NCBI GenBank assembly: GCA_963735025.1
Contig: CAVTJG010000017.1
Span: forward strand, 1-64,000
Direction: 5' to 3'
Length of the DNA stretch: 64,000 nt
DNA from: JAABRB01 sp963735025
GTDB lineage: Bacteria > Pseudomonadota > Gammaproteobacteria > Burkholderiales > SG8-39
The notes under the pieces were generated by a model. That model did not search any database. It had not been told where the DNA came from and was given only the letters and a program-made list of their open reading frames with translations. Both the position numbers and the translations under genes were made by a program. Shown in pieces: positions 1 to 7,414 of the stretch (position 1 is its first letter; the number at the start of each line of letters is the position of its first letter).

Positions 1-30
1 TGGCTGCGGATTCAACTGATCGATGCAACA
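1..30 (+). repeat. Left terminal inverted repeat of the IS30 element
   Basis: It pairs with 4327-4357 read in reverse complement. GGCTGCGGATTCAAC and GCAACA are shared, with a few mismatches between them. This is the usual size and position for an IS30 end, just upstream of the transposase start. Confidence 0.8.
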
Positions 31-65
31 CACTAGACGCCGTCGAGGCGAAAGGAGTGTTGCAG

Positions 66-498
66 ATGAAGCAAAGGCCACGGATTTATTATTCCGCCAG
101 CCAGAGGGCACTGATCTGGGAGCGCTGGCAGAAGGGGGAGACTCTTCACCAGATCGCGGGGCTGTTTGATCGGTACCACTCATCGATACAGGGCATTCTG
201 GCTGAGTCGGGCGGGATACGCCCCGCCGAGCGGCACCGTTCGAGATGGGCATTGACGTTGACGGAGCGCGAAGAGATCTCACGCGGTGTGGTAGCGGGGA
301 ACTCGATCCGGTTGATCGCGGCGTCGCTGGGCCGAGCACCGTCGACGATCAGCCGCGAGATCCAGCGCAATGGTGGTCCGGCTGGGTATCGTGCCGGTCG
401 AGCCGACCAGGCGGCTTGGAATCGGGCCTGTCGCCCGAAGGTCTGCAAACTGGTGCAAAACCGAGTGTTGGCACATCTCGTGGCAAGTAAGCTATGCC
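66..498 (+). pseudogene. IS30 transposase, N-terminal part (split by IS66)
   Basis: This is the N-terminal 144 codons of an IS30-family DDE transposase. The ATG at 66 follows AAAGGAG at 51-57; an earlier in-frame GTG at 57 is less well placed. Two helix-turn-helix segments are visible: residues ~10-40 (QKGETLHQIAGLF) and ~60-95 (LIAASLGRAPSTISREI, typical of the family). The frame is broken at 498/499 by the IS66 insertion. Removing the insert and one copy of the 8-bp duplication joins ASKLC directly to LEWSPEQIAGW at 3618, which restores a continuous frame of about 386 aa, full length for the family. The gene was therefore intact when IS66 landed. As it stands it is inactive. Confidence 0.9.
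491..498. repeat. Target-site duplication of IS66, left copy (GCTATGCC)
   Basis: The 8-bp GCTATGCC directly abuts the left end of the IS66 element and is repeated perfectly at 3610-3617. Eight bases is the standard IS66 duplication length, so the boundaries are fixed to the base. Confidence 0.95.
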
Positions 499-534
499 GT
501 AAGCGTCCGCCGAAGGCGTACTTGACGAGCGCCA

Positions 535-1083
535 CTATAGGCGCGCTCGACGAAGGGCGCGGTTCACCGCGTTGAGATCGAATCCTTCGGGGTCGAAGAC
601 CCCGCCTATCCAGAGCATGAACTCGCCGTACCGCTCGTGCTTGGGGTCAGCGATGGACTGGAGGAATTCCGCATAGCCGTGGGCGCCGCCCACGTCCTCC
701 GGTGGACAGGCACGTTCGCCGGCCGTGCACAGCGGATAGACCATGAACTCGTTCGGGGACTCGGCCTGCTCGAGGATGATGCGATGCTCCCAGCCGTCGC
801 CGAAGTCGTACTCGTAGCCGATCTCGCGTTGCGCTTCGCCGATCAGATCGCAGAGCTGGATTCGGCGCTCGTCGAGCATGTTGAGCTCGGGCCATTCCGG
901 ATCGGGGACCCCGTAGACGCTCTCGCCAAGCTTGAACTGGTGCAGGTGGGAGTTGGTCCAGCCCATGGCGAGCTGCAAACACCGATGGAGTTTGGGCAGC
1001 TTGATGTCAGCCGGCACCAGCACTCGGCGCCAGATGAGCGGCGCGATCGCCAAGAGCTCCACGCGCAGCCGATAGATGAGCAT
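535..1083 (-). CDS. pRiA4b ORF-3-like passenger protein of the IS66 element
   Basis: This 182-aa protein begins MLIYRLRVELL and contains PLIWRRVLVP, MGWTNSHLHQF and YEYDFGDGWEH. These are characteristic blocks of the plasmid pRiA4b ORF-3 / IS1096 TnpR-like family, whose biochemical role is unknown to me. It lies downstream of tnpC and 36 bp inside the left terminal repeat, so it travels with the element. A frameshift in tnpC (near 1206) makes the tnpC frame run in phase into this gene, giving an apparent 708-aa fusion from 2661. The separate ATG at 1083 and the normal tnpC stop at 1115 in the other frame argue that the two proteins are naturally separate. Confidence 0.75.
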   Translation of the reverse strand: MLIYRLRVELLAIAPLIWRRVLVPADIKLPKLHRCLQLAMGWTNSHLHQFKLGESVYGVPDPEWPELNMLDERRIQLCDLIGEAQREIGYEYDFGDGWEHRIILEQAESPNEFMVYPLCTAGERACPPEDVGGAHGYAEFLQSIADPKHERYGEFMLWIGGVFDPEGFDLNAVNRALRRARL

Positions 1084-1114
1084 CGCGCCACGCCGCGCGG
1101 CTGGCATCGCTGGC

Positions 1115-2661
1115 TTAGGCCGCGCGCCGCGCATCGGCCGGCGCAGCGCGCTCGCCCAGACGCCACGGCAGCAACTCCTCGACCCGGTTGATCGGGTGCT
1201 CGGCGATCGTGCGAGCACCTCGCGCAGGTAAGCCTCCGGGTCCAGGCCATTCAGCTTCGCCGTGCCGATCAGGCTGTAGATCGCCGCAGCGCGCTCGCCG
1301 CCGGCATCCGAGCCGGCGAAGAGGTAGTTCTTGCGCCCCAGCGCGACCGCGCGCAGCGCCCGCTCGGCGGCATTGTTGTCGATCTCGATGTGGCCGTCCT
1401 CACAGTAGCGGACCAGTGCCGTCCAGCGCGTGAGCGCGTAGCGGACCGCGCTCGCTAGCGCCGACTTCGCCGACACCTGCGCCAGAGTTGCTTCGAGCCA
1501 GACCTTGAGTTCCGCCAGTGCCGGTCCGGCACGCGCCTGGCGCACCGCGCGCCGCTCATCGGGCGGTCGGCCGCGGATTGCCTCCTCGATCGCGTAGAGC
1601 GTGCCGATCCTCGCCAGCGTCTCGGCAGCCACCGGCGAGCGGTTCGACTCGTGGATCTCGTAGAATTTGCGCCGCACGTGCGCCCAGCAGGCCGCCTCCC
1701 GGATGCGTCCGCCTTCATAGAGTCGCTCGAACCCGGCGTAGCCGTCGGCCTGGAGGATTCCGGCGAATCCCTCCAGGTGCGATGCTGGATGCTCGCCTTT
1801 GCGGTCCGGCGAGTAGCGGAACAGTACCGCCGGGGGTGCATCGTCGGCGTAGGGCCGACCGTCGCGCACATAGGTCCACAGCCGCCCGGTCTTGGTCTTG
1901 CCGCGACCGGGCTCGAGCACCGGCACCGGCGTATCGTCGCCGTGCAGGTAGTGCGTCGCCAGGGTGTAGCGCGCAAGCGCCTCGACCAAAGGATCGAGCA
2001 GCACCGCTGCGCCACCGACGCAGTCGGCGAGCGTCGAGCGCTCCAGTGCCACCCCCTCGCGGGCGTAGATCTGCGACTGGCGATACAGCGGCAGATGATC
2101 GGCGTACTTCGCGACCAGGATGTGGGCCAAGAGCCCCGGGCCGGCAATGCCGCGCGCGATCGGCCGGCTCGGGGCGGGCGCTTGCACGATCTTCTGGCAG
2201 CGCCCGCAGGCGAGCTTCGGGCGCACATGCCGGATCACCTTGAAGCTCGCCGGCACGTACTCGAGCATCTCGGCAACGTCCTCGCCGATCTTGCGCATCG
2301 CCGCGCCGCAGTCCGGGCAGGTGCAAGCTGGAGCGTGTTCTAGCGTCTCGCGCGGCAGGTGCTCCGGCAGCGCCCGACGTGCGGGGCGTGCCTTCTGCTC
2401 GGCCGTGGCCCCCGTAATCTCCGCGGCGCGCGCCACCCGACTCGCGCGGTTGGCTTCGAGCTCCTCGACCAGGAGCTCCAGTTGCCCGATCTTCGCATCG
2501 AGCTTCTCGGAGGAACGACCGAACTGCAACCGGCGAAGCTTCGCGATCAAGAGCTTCAGGTGCTCGATCTCGTGGTCACGCTCGGTGAGTTTCGCCTGCT
2601 GGTCGATGATCAGACGCTTGAGCGTCTCGATATCATCGGGCAGATCACGCGCATTGAGCAC
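1115..2661 (-). pseudogene. tnpC: IS66 transposase TnpC, frameshifted near its C-terminus
   Basis: The GTG start at 2661 is followed by a leucine-rich N-terminal helix (IEHLKLLIAKLRRLQFGRSSEK), a zinc-finger-like segment CTCPDCG...CGRC, and the IS66 DDE core: HGDDTPV, ILQADGYAGF, CWAHVRRKF and DNNAAERALR. Family order and length are normal to residue ~485. Near 1206 the frame changes. The expected ending (IAEHPINRVEELLPWRLGE, stop at 1115) is encoded in the next frame, consistent with one missing base. The defect affects only the last ~30 residues, so partial activity is conceivable. Confidence 0.88.
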
Positions 2662-2771
2662 ACTGCGAGTCTACCGATTCAGTTCACGTGAGTGAAGTAC
2701 TTGCGCGAACTTTTTTGCGCGCGCGCTCGAATCGATGTCGCGCAATGCACGCACGAGCGCGTGTGCGTCGA

Positions 2772-3118
2772 TCAGTACGCGAGGCTCGGCGCGAGCGTTC
2801 TCAGCGGACGACGCCAGTCGATGCCTTCGAGCAGCATCGAGAGCTGCGCAGCGTCAAGTGCACCGTGCCGCTACTTGCCTGCGGCCACACGAAGCGCCCG
2901 CGCTCCAAGCGCTTGGCGAACAGGCACAGTCCTGTGCCATCCCACCACAGTACCTTCACCCGATCGCCCGCGCGCCCGCGGAAGACGAAGACGTGACCGG
3001 AGAACGGATTCTCGGCAAGCGCGCCTTGCACGAGCGCCGCCAGCCCATCGAAGCCCTTCCTCATGTCGGTCACACCCGCGGCGAGCCAGATCCGCGTGCC
3101 TCCGGGCAGCGTGATCAT
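2772..3118 (-). pseudogene. tnpB: IS66 accessory protein TnpB, frameshifted
   Basis: Starting at the ATG at 3118 (MITLPGGTRIWLAAGVTDMR) it shows the complete IS66 Orf2 core, including FRGRAGDRVKVLWWDG and LERGRFVWPQ. After GTVHLT the reading frame is lost. The expected end (AQLSMLLEGIDWRRP..., stop at 2772) lies in another frame, consistent with loss of one base near 2855. TnpB is required for IS66 transposition in characterised members; its biochemical role is unclear. Confidence 0.85.
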
Positions 3119-3119
3119 C

Positions 3120-3527
3120 GCCAACGCCCAGCGCGTCGAACACCCCACGCAGCTCCCGGCATCGAATGTCCGCGCAGGATCACCCGCACCGCGCCGATCT
3201 CGAACTCGATCCAGCCACTCGCCGCTTCCGCCACGCGCTTGCCGGCTGCGCGTCTCGCCGCGTCGGCTTCGCCGGAGCTTCGAGCAGACTCACAGGCACC
3301 AGCGTCCCGGTAGGCCGCGCCGGCGCCCGGCGTGATTGGTAATTGCTGATCCACTTGCGCACCAGGTTCGTGTTGAACCCGTGTGCCAGGGCGACCGCCG
3401 ACACCGAGGCGCCAGGAACCAGGCACTTCTCCACCACGGCACGCTTGTGCGCTTCGCTGAAGAAGCGCCTACCGTTGCGGCTCACCCGCTCAGGCTCAAC
3501 GGCTACTCTACGGTTCTCCGGCTTCAT
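3120..3527 (-). pseudogene. tnpA: IS66 accessory protein TnpA, frameshifted at least once
   Basis: The start is the ATG at 3527 (MKPENRRVAVEPE). The helix-turn-helix part is intact (FFSEAHKRAVVEKCL...VSAVALAHGFNTNLVRKWI), as expected for the IS66 Orf1 DNA-binding protein. From about 3240 the conserved C-terminal strand region (SGWIEFEIGAVRVILRG) is in a different frame, and a second shift near 3170 is needed to reach an ending close to the tnpB start. It is probably inactive. Confidence 0.82.
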
Positions 3528-3609
3528 GGTGTCCACTACAATTCGTAGTGGACACCATCGTCGGGCTCGCCCTCTCAACCGGGAAGGAGGGCCAAGAGCG
3601 GACGGTTAC

Positions 3610-3617
3610 GCTATGCC
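3610..3617. repeat. Target-site duplication of IS66, right copy (GCTATGCC)
   Basis: It is a perfect copy of 491-498, directly after the right IS66 end GTAAC (reverse strand) at 3609. Confidence 0.95.
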
Positions 3618-4345
3618 TGGAGTGGTCGCCCGAGCAGATTGCCGGCTGGCTCAAGCGTACCTGCCCCGATGACGAAACCTATCAGGTGTCACACGAAACC
3701 ATTTATCGCAGCCTGTTCATTCAGGCCCGCGGGGCGCTGAAGAAGGAGCTGGTGGCGCATTTGCGGCGCACCCGAGGGATGCGCCGCTCGCGCCACCACA
3801 CGCAAAAGACCAGCATTCACGGTCGCATCACTGAGGCGGTATCCATCAGCGAGCGTCCCGCCGCAGTCGAAGACCGCGCTGTACCGGGTCACTGGGAAGG
3901 GGACCTTCTGTTCGGCAGCAAGCATAGCCAGATCGCGACGCTCGTCGAGCGTCAATCACGCTACGTCATGCTCGCCAAGGTCGCCAGCAAAGATACGGAA
4001 ACGGTCGTTAATGCGCTCATCAAGCATGCACAGAAGTTACCGCACGAACTCTACCAATCGCTGACCTGGGACCGCGGCAAAGAGATGGCGGACCACCAAC
4101 GCTTCACGCTCGCAACCGACATCAAGGTCTACTTCTGTGATCCGCAGAGCCCTTGGCAACGCGGCTCGAACGAGAATGCGAACGGGCTATTGAGGCAATA
4201 CTTGCCCAAAGGCATCGACCTTTCAGCCTACTCGCAATCCAAACTCAACGCGATCGCTCGGCGACTCAACGAACGCCCAAGGAAGACACTAAACTACGAG
4301 ACACCCGCTGAGCGATTTCTTCAGTCTGTTGCGTCGACCGGTTGA
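3618..4345 (+). pseudogene. IS30 transposase, C-terminal part (split by IS66)
   Basis: This segment continues the IS30 transposase after the nested IS66. LEWSPEQIAGWLK is followed by YQVSHETIYRSLF and the catalytic core. The three acidic residues sit in GHWEGDLLFG, LTWDRGKEM and NENANGLLRQYLPKG, a complete DDE set. It stops at 4343-4345 just inside the right terminal repeat. An ATG-less internal frame beginning near 3548 exists but has no credible start, so this half is not expected to be expressed on its own. Confidence 0.9.
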
Positions 4346-4357
4346 ATCCGCAGCCGA
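4327..4357 (-). repeat. Right terminal inverted repeat of the IS30 element
   Basis: In reverse complement it matches the window start (GGCTGCGGATTCAAC... GCAACA) and overlaps the last codons of the transposase, as is common in IS30 elements. Confidence 0.8.
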
Positions 4358-4523
4358 ATCCTGCCATCGCGTGGTTGTGCAAACAGCGGAGAACGCCCAA
4401 TCGAACACCGTGACGAATGCGTGGTCACATCCTGGTCACAGGCACACTGCTAACAATTGATCTCACAAAGAAACTCTGTGGTTCGTAGCCAGGTACTCGG
4501 CGCGCAAGCTCGCAATATCGTAT

Positions 4524-4547
4524 GCCGCCATCGGTAAAGATGGCGGC
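4524..4547 (-). terminator. Hairpin downstream of the MxKDx gene
   Basis: GCCGCCATC (4524-4532) and GATGGCGGC (4539-4547) form a perfect 9-bp stem with a 6-nt loop, six bases past the stop of the leftward MxKDx gene. The following leftward sequence has no strong U-run, so it may work as a 3' stabiliser rather than a classical terminator. The rest of 4358-4552 shows no gene. Confidence 0.5.
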
Positions 4548-4552
4548 GCGCA

Positions 4553-4789
4553 TTACTTCTTCATGTCGTCCTTTTGCATCGCGTCCTTCTTCATGTCGTC
4601 CTTTTTCATCGCATCCTTGCTCATGGTATCCTTCTTCATCTCATCCTTCTGCATCGCGTCCTTCTTCATTCCGTCCTTGCTGGTACCGTCCTTGACCATG
4701 GCGTCTTTCTTCATGTCATCGGCAGCGAAGACAGACGCGGTGGAGACAGCGAAAAGGGCGGCGAACAGTACGGCTACGAAATTGCGCAT
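4553..4789 (-). CDS. Exported MxKDx-repeat small protein
   Basis: This 78-aa protein has a clear Sec signal peptide (MRNFVAVLFAALFAVSTASVFA, cleavage likely before ADDM). About eleven repeats of the form M-K-K-D-A/D/E/T or MxKDx follow to the C-terminus. This is the recognised pentapeptide MxKDx repeat family of proteobacteria, whose function is not established. The mature part is almost only Met, Lys, Asp, Ala and Gln, highly charged and rich in Met, so metal or oxidant buffering is conceivable but unproven. The start is supported by AAAGGAG seven bases upstream. It lies just downstream of a molybdopterin oxidoreductase gene, and a remnant of its 5' end occurs again at 6529-6558. Confidence 0.85.
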   Translation of the reverse strand: MRNFVAVLFAALFAVSTASVFAADDMKKDAMVKDGTSKDGMKKDAMQKDEMKKDTMSKDAMKKDDMKKDAMQKDDMKK

Positions 4790-5335
4790 GGTAGGGCTCC
4801 TTTGAGGAATTCGACGAGGACTGGGCAGCCGAAAGCCGACTGCTCCTCGCAGGTACTCCCATGCGCCGGATCCGGATTCAGGAACCGCTGAACCAGTTGT
4901 AGCCCTGATCCTCCCAGTACCCGCCCGGGTAATCGTTGGTCACGAACAACTCCATGATGTGCTTGGGATTCTTGAATCCCAGCTTGGTGGGGATGCGCAG
5001 CTTCATCGGAAAGCCGAATTCGGCGGGAAGGATTTGGTCGGCAAATCGGAAGGTCAGCAAAGTCTGCGGGTGCAGCGCCGTCGGCATGTCGATGCTGCTG
5101 TAGTACTTGTCCGCGCACTTGAATCCGACGTCCTTCGCGGTCAGGTCGGCGCCGATGCGCTCCAGGAACGTCCGGAACGTCACGCCTCTCCACTTGCCGA
5201 TCGCGCTCCAGCCCTCCACGCAGATGTGCCGCGTGATCTGCGCGGTCTGGGGCAACGCGTAGAGCTCGGGCAGGGTCCAGGACTTCTTGTCGCGAATGAG
5301 TCCGCCGAGCGCGAGCCGGTACGACTCGCCATCGA
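4765..5335 (-). repeat. Duplicated segment, copy A (MxKDx 5' end plus oxidoreductase 3' part)
   Basis: It aligns without gaps to 6537-7104 at a constant offset of 1769 bases. Near-identity covers roughly 4840-5335; identity is lower toward the MxKDx end and drops abruptly beyond 5335, inside the oxidoreductase gene. The second copy lies on the other side of the Crp/Fnr-like gene. Confidence 0.85.
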
Positions 5336-5582
5336 CGCGCGGAACCCCATTTATTCCGTAGTACGCGTTAACGGGAAGCGCATGGTGATTTGATTCATAG
5401 AGAACATTCGCAAGCGGCAACGTGACCGGTTCAAGTTGGACCTGAAGCCAGTCAAATTCGGTAATGGACGGGGCCGCGAGCAGCACATTTTGCTCTGTGC
5501 TGTTCCTGCTCTCCATGAACTGCTTGCTTCCAAAACCGCAAACACGCACGATTTCGGGAGGAATCTGCCTGGGGTGTTGCAT
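4878..5582 (-). CDS. Molybdopterin-dependent oxidoreductase paralogue without signal peptide (copy A)
   Basis: This 234-aa protein is of the sulfite-oxidase/MsrP-like molybdopterin fold. Residues ~90-234 are almost identical to the gene at 6647-7414, including HICVEGWSAIGKW, whose Cys is the expected molybdenum ligand. The first ~60 residues are unrelated to the paralogue's Tat/lipoprotein leader, and no signal peptide is visible, so the product may be cytoplasmic or non-functional. The middle (NAYYGINGVPRVDGESYRLALGG) is homologous but diverged. The whole looks like an old paralogue whose 3' half was overwritten by its neighbour, or a chimera. The ATG at 5582 lacks a good ribosome site. A TATAAT lies 11 bases upstream on the minus strand (5594-5599). 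Confidence 0.65.
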   Translation of the reverse strand: MQHPRQIPPEIVRVCGFGSKQFMESRNSTEQNVLLAAPSITEFDWLQVQLEPVTLPLANVLYESNHHALPVNAYYGINGVPRVDGESYRLALGGLIRDKKSWTLPELYALPQTAQITRHICVEGWSAIGKWRGVTFRTFLERIGADLTAKDVGFKCADKYYSSIDMPTALHPQTLLTFRFADQILPAEFGFPMKLRIPTKLGFKNPKHIMELFVTNDYPGGYWEDQGYNWFSGS

Positions 5583-5659
5583 CAGCGCAACGAATTATAG
5601 CGGTCGCAGGCCTCGTTGTGTTCGCTATCGCACATACAGTATCCGGGTGACGGGCGCAG

Positions 5660-5685
5660 TGTCCGAGACTTGACTGTCTCGGACA
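5660..5685. promoter_or_regulatory. Perfect 10-bp inverted repeat between divergent genes
   Basis: TGTCCGAGAC (5660-5669) and GTCTCGGACA (5676-5685) flank a 6-nt spacer. The repeat lies between the leftward oxidoreductase copy A (start 5582) and the rightward Crp/Fnr-like gene (start 5785). There is no U-run, and the two-fold symmetry and spacing suit a dimeric regulator site. It does not resemble the standard FNR (TTGAT-N4-ATCAA) or CRP site. The remaining bases of 5583-5784 show no gene. Confidence 0.5.
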
Positions 5686-5784
5686 TTGCGCCATGTACTG
5701 GGCCAAAGCACGACGGCACGCGACGACACCCTTGCGTGTACTACCGGGCGGACGCGGTAGCGCTCGACGACCGCAAGAGCGCCG

Positions 5785-6537
5785 ATGACGCTCGAGGAGT
5801 CGGTGGGCTCTGGCCTCGATGAGAACGCGCAGGCGAGTGCTGCGGGCTCGAATTTTCGTCTCGGCCACGGTTTCAACGACTACGAACTGGCAAGGCTTCG
5901 TGATGTCGCCGTAGAGCGCGGTGTCAGGCGCTTCGGGCATGTGTATCGTTCGGGCGACGCGTTTCGCTCCCTCTACGTGCTCGCCTTCGGCCTGATGAAG
6001 CGCGTCACCCTGTCGACCGATGGCCGGGAGCACGTCCTCGGGCTCGATTTTCCCGGGGACCTGCTGGGCTTCGAAGGCATCGACAGCGGCGTACACAGCT
6101 GCGATGTGGTCGCCTTGCAGGACAGTTCCGTCTGGGGCATCTCGTATACGCGGCTGGCGGATCTTACGCGCGAGTTCCCGACCCTGGGACGTAGCCTTCA
6201 TCGCGCGATGAGCCGGCAAATCGTACTCGGTAACCAGCTGATGCTGCTGCTCGGAAGCATGCGCGCGCGCGAGCGTGTGGCGATTCTGTTGCTAATGTTC
6301 GTGCAGCGCACGCGGGCGGGCGATACCGACACCTGTGAGTTCGATCTTAAGATTACTCGCCAGGAGATCGGCAATTTTCTCGGTCTGCGTCTGGAGACCG
6401 TGAGCCGAGAACTGACGAAATTGACCGGAATGGGCTTGCTTCGGTTGGGTCGCTCCAAAGTCGAGGTCCTGAACGTCAACCGGCTTGCCGATCTTGTCGG
6501 ACGGAGCCCGCTCGATAGGACTTGGGCCGGCAAATAA
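5785..6537 (+). CDS. Crp/Fnr-family transcription regulator without FNR-type cysteine cluster
   Basis: This 250-aa protein has the cNMP-binding beta-roll at ~25-140 (VYRSGDAFRSLYVLAFGLMKR, GREHVLGLDFPGDLLGFEGID), the dimer helix at ~145-180, and a C-terminal winged helix with recognition region ITRQEIGNFLGLRLETVSREL. The sequence is closest to FNR in the roll, but the N-terminal cysteine triplet that binds the [4Fe-4S] cluster is absent. It must therefore sense something other than O2 by that route, or nothing. It sits between two copies of a molybdopterin oxidoreductase segment, opposite in direction to both, so it is a candidate regulator of them. The start is the first ATG after the intergenic palindrome; the ribosome site is weak. 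Confidence 0.88.
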   Translation: MTLEESVGSGLDENAQASAAGSNFRLGHGFNDYELARLRDVAVERGVRRFGHVYRSGDAFRSLYVLAFGLMKRVTLSTDGREHVLGLDFPGDLLGFEGIDSGVHSCDVVALQDSSVWGISYTRLADLTREFPTLGRSLHRAMSRQIVLGNQLMLLLGSMRARERVAILLLMFVQRTRAGDTDTCEFDLKITRQEIGNFLGLRLETVSRELTKLTGMGLLRLGRSKVEVLNVNRLADLVGRSPLDRTWAGK

Positions 6538-6558
6538 CACGGCTACGAGTTTGCGCAT
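6529..6558 (-). pseudogene. Remnant of a second MxKDx gene (first ten codons)
   Basis: Reading left from 6558, the frame MRKLVAVLFA copies the first ten residues of the MxKDx protein (MRNFVAVLFA) with its upstream ribosome-site region. It then runs into the 3' end of the Crp/Fnr-like gene and loses similarity. This marks one edge of the duplication that also copied the oxidoreductase 3' part. Confidence 0.7.
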
Positions 6559-7104
6559 GGTAGAGCGCCTTCGGGGAATTTGACGAGCACTGAGCAGCCG
6601 AGAGCCGACTTCTCCTCGCAGGTACTCCCATGCGCCGGATCCGGATTCAGGAACCGCTGAACCAGTTGTAGCCCTGATCCTCCCAGTACCCGCCCGGGTA
6701 ATCGTTGGTCACGAACAACTCCATGATGTGCTTGGGATTCTTGAATCCCAGCTTGGTGGGGATGCGCAGCTTCATCGGAAAGCCGAATTCGGCGGGAAGG
6801 ATTTGGTCGGCAAATCGGAAGGTCAGCAAAGTCTGCGGGTGCAGCGCCGTCGGCATGTCGATGCTGCTGTAATACTTGTCCGCGCACTTGAATCCGACGT
6901 ACTTCGCGGTCAGATCGGCGCCGATGCGCTCCAGGAACGTCCGGAACGTCACGCCGCTCCACTTGCCGATCGCGCTCCAGCCCTCCACGCAGATGTGCCG
7001 CGTGATCTGCGCGGTCTGGGGCAACGCGTGGAGCTCGGGCAGGGTCCAGGACTTCTTGTCGCGGATGAGCCCGCCGAGCGCGAGCTTGTAGGACGCGCCA
7101 TCCA
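6537..7104 (-). repeat. Duplicated segment, copy B
   Basis: It is the gap-free counterpart of 4765-5335. It includes the start region of the truncated MxKDx gene and the last ~150 codons of the full-length oxidoreductase. Because copy B belongs to an operon with a cytochrome b gene, it is the likelier source. Confidence 0.8.
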
Positions 7105-7414
7105 CATGCACGACCTCGTCCATCCCGTAGTACGCGTTGAACGGGAACGGCATGGTGATCGCGCTCTCGGGGTACTCGGGGGCGAGCTTGTTCGGGTTGA
7201 ACAGCCAGGCCTGCGCACGGTCATTCCAGCGCGACATGCCCAGCAGCACCTTCTGCACGCTATCGGCCTCGGTGACGTCGCAGCCCGTCAGCAGCGCCAG
7301 CGCGCCCAGTGAAAGGCTTTGCTTCAGAAACAGTCGCCGTTCGAGCCGCGCCAGCTTCGGCGACGCGTGCTCCGCCAGGCTCGTCGCCATCGTGTACAGG
7401 CGCTTCGTTCTCAT
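6647..7414 (-). CDS. Molybdopterin-dependent oxidoreductase, exported (sulfite-oxidase/MsrP-like)
   Basis: This 255-aa protein starts at the ATG at 7414, which overlaps the cytochrome b stop (ATGA), so the two are translationally coupled. A twin-arginine leader (RRLFLKQSLSLGALALLTGC) suggests Tat export of the folded cofactor enzyme; the Cys in LLTGC could be a lipid anchor. The oxidoreductase molybdopterin domain spans ~90-255, with the presumed molybdenum-binding Cys in HICVEGWSAIGKW and KYYSSIDMPTALHPQTLL. Together with the membrane cytochrome it forms a periplasmic redox pair like MsrPQ-type systems. The substrate (sulfite, methionine sulfoxide or other) cannot be read from sequence. A longer frame to 7930 is only an antisense-frame overlap with the cytochrome gene. 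Confidence 0.85.
   Translation of the reverse strand: MRTKRLYTMATSLAEHASPKLARLERRLFLKQSLSLGALALLTGCDVTEADSVQKVLLGMSRWNDRAQAWLFNPNKLAPEYPESAITMPFPFNAYYGMDEVVHVDGASYKLALGGLIRDKKSWTLPELHALPQTAQITRHICVEGWSAIGKWSGVTFRTFLERIGADLTAKYVGFKCADKYYSSIDMPTALHPQTLLTFRFADQILPAEFGFPMKLRIPTKLGFKNPKHIMELFVTNDYPGGYWEDQGYNWFSGS

Larger units (their letters stand above)
499..3609 (-). mobile_element. IS66-family insertion sequence with passenger gene, nested in IS30
   Basis: The ends are GTAAGCGTCCGC on the left and the inverted GTAACCGTCCGC on the right. GTAA ends and 8-bp flanking duplications are IS66 hallmarks. Inside, on the minus strand, are tnpA, tnpB, tnpC and a fourth gene of the pRiA4b ORF-3 family next to the left end. 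tnpA, tnpB and tnpC each contain at least one frameshift, so this copy looks dead unless those are sequence errors. Length is 3111 bp, longer than a minimal IS66 (~2.5 kb) because of the passenger. Confidence 0.92.
1..4357 (+). mobile_element. IS30-family element interrupted by an IS66-family element
   Basis: Imperfect terminal inverted repeats are visible. The first 30 bases (GGCTGCGGATTCAAC core) match the reverse complement of 4327-4357, which ends the element on the right. Between them lies an IS30-type transposase gene split at position 498 by the nested IS66 element. Without the insert the element would be about 1.24 kb, normal for IS30. The exact left end may lie a base or two before the window, so its own short target duplication cannot be checked. 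Confidence 0.85.

Noticed and set aside
4563..4700. Short tandem repeats (CATCGCGTCCTTCTTCAT type), considered as a regulatory or CRISPR repeat
   Set aside because: They encode the MxKDx pentapeptides of a signal-peptide-bearing protein; no spacers.
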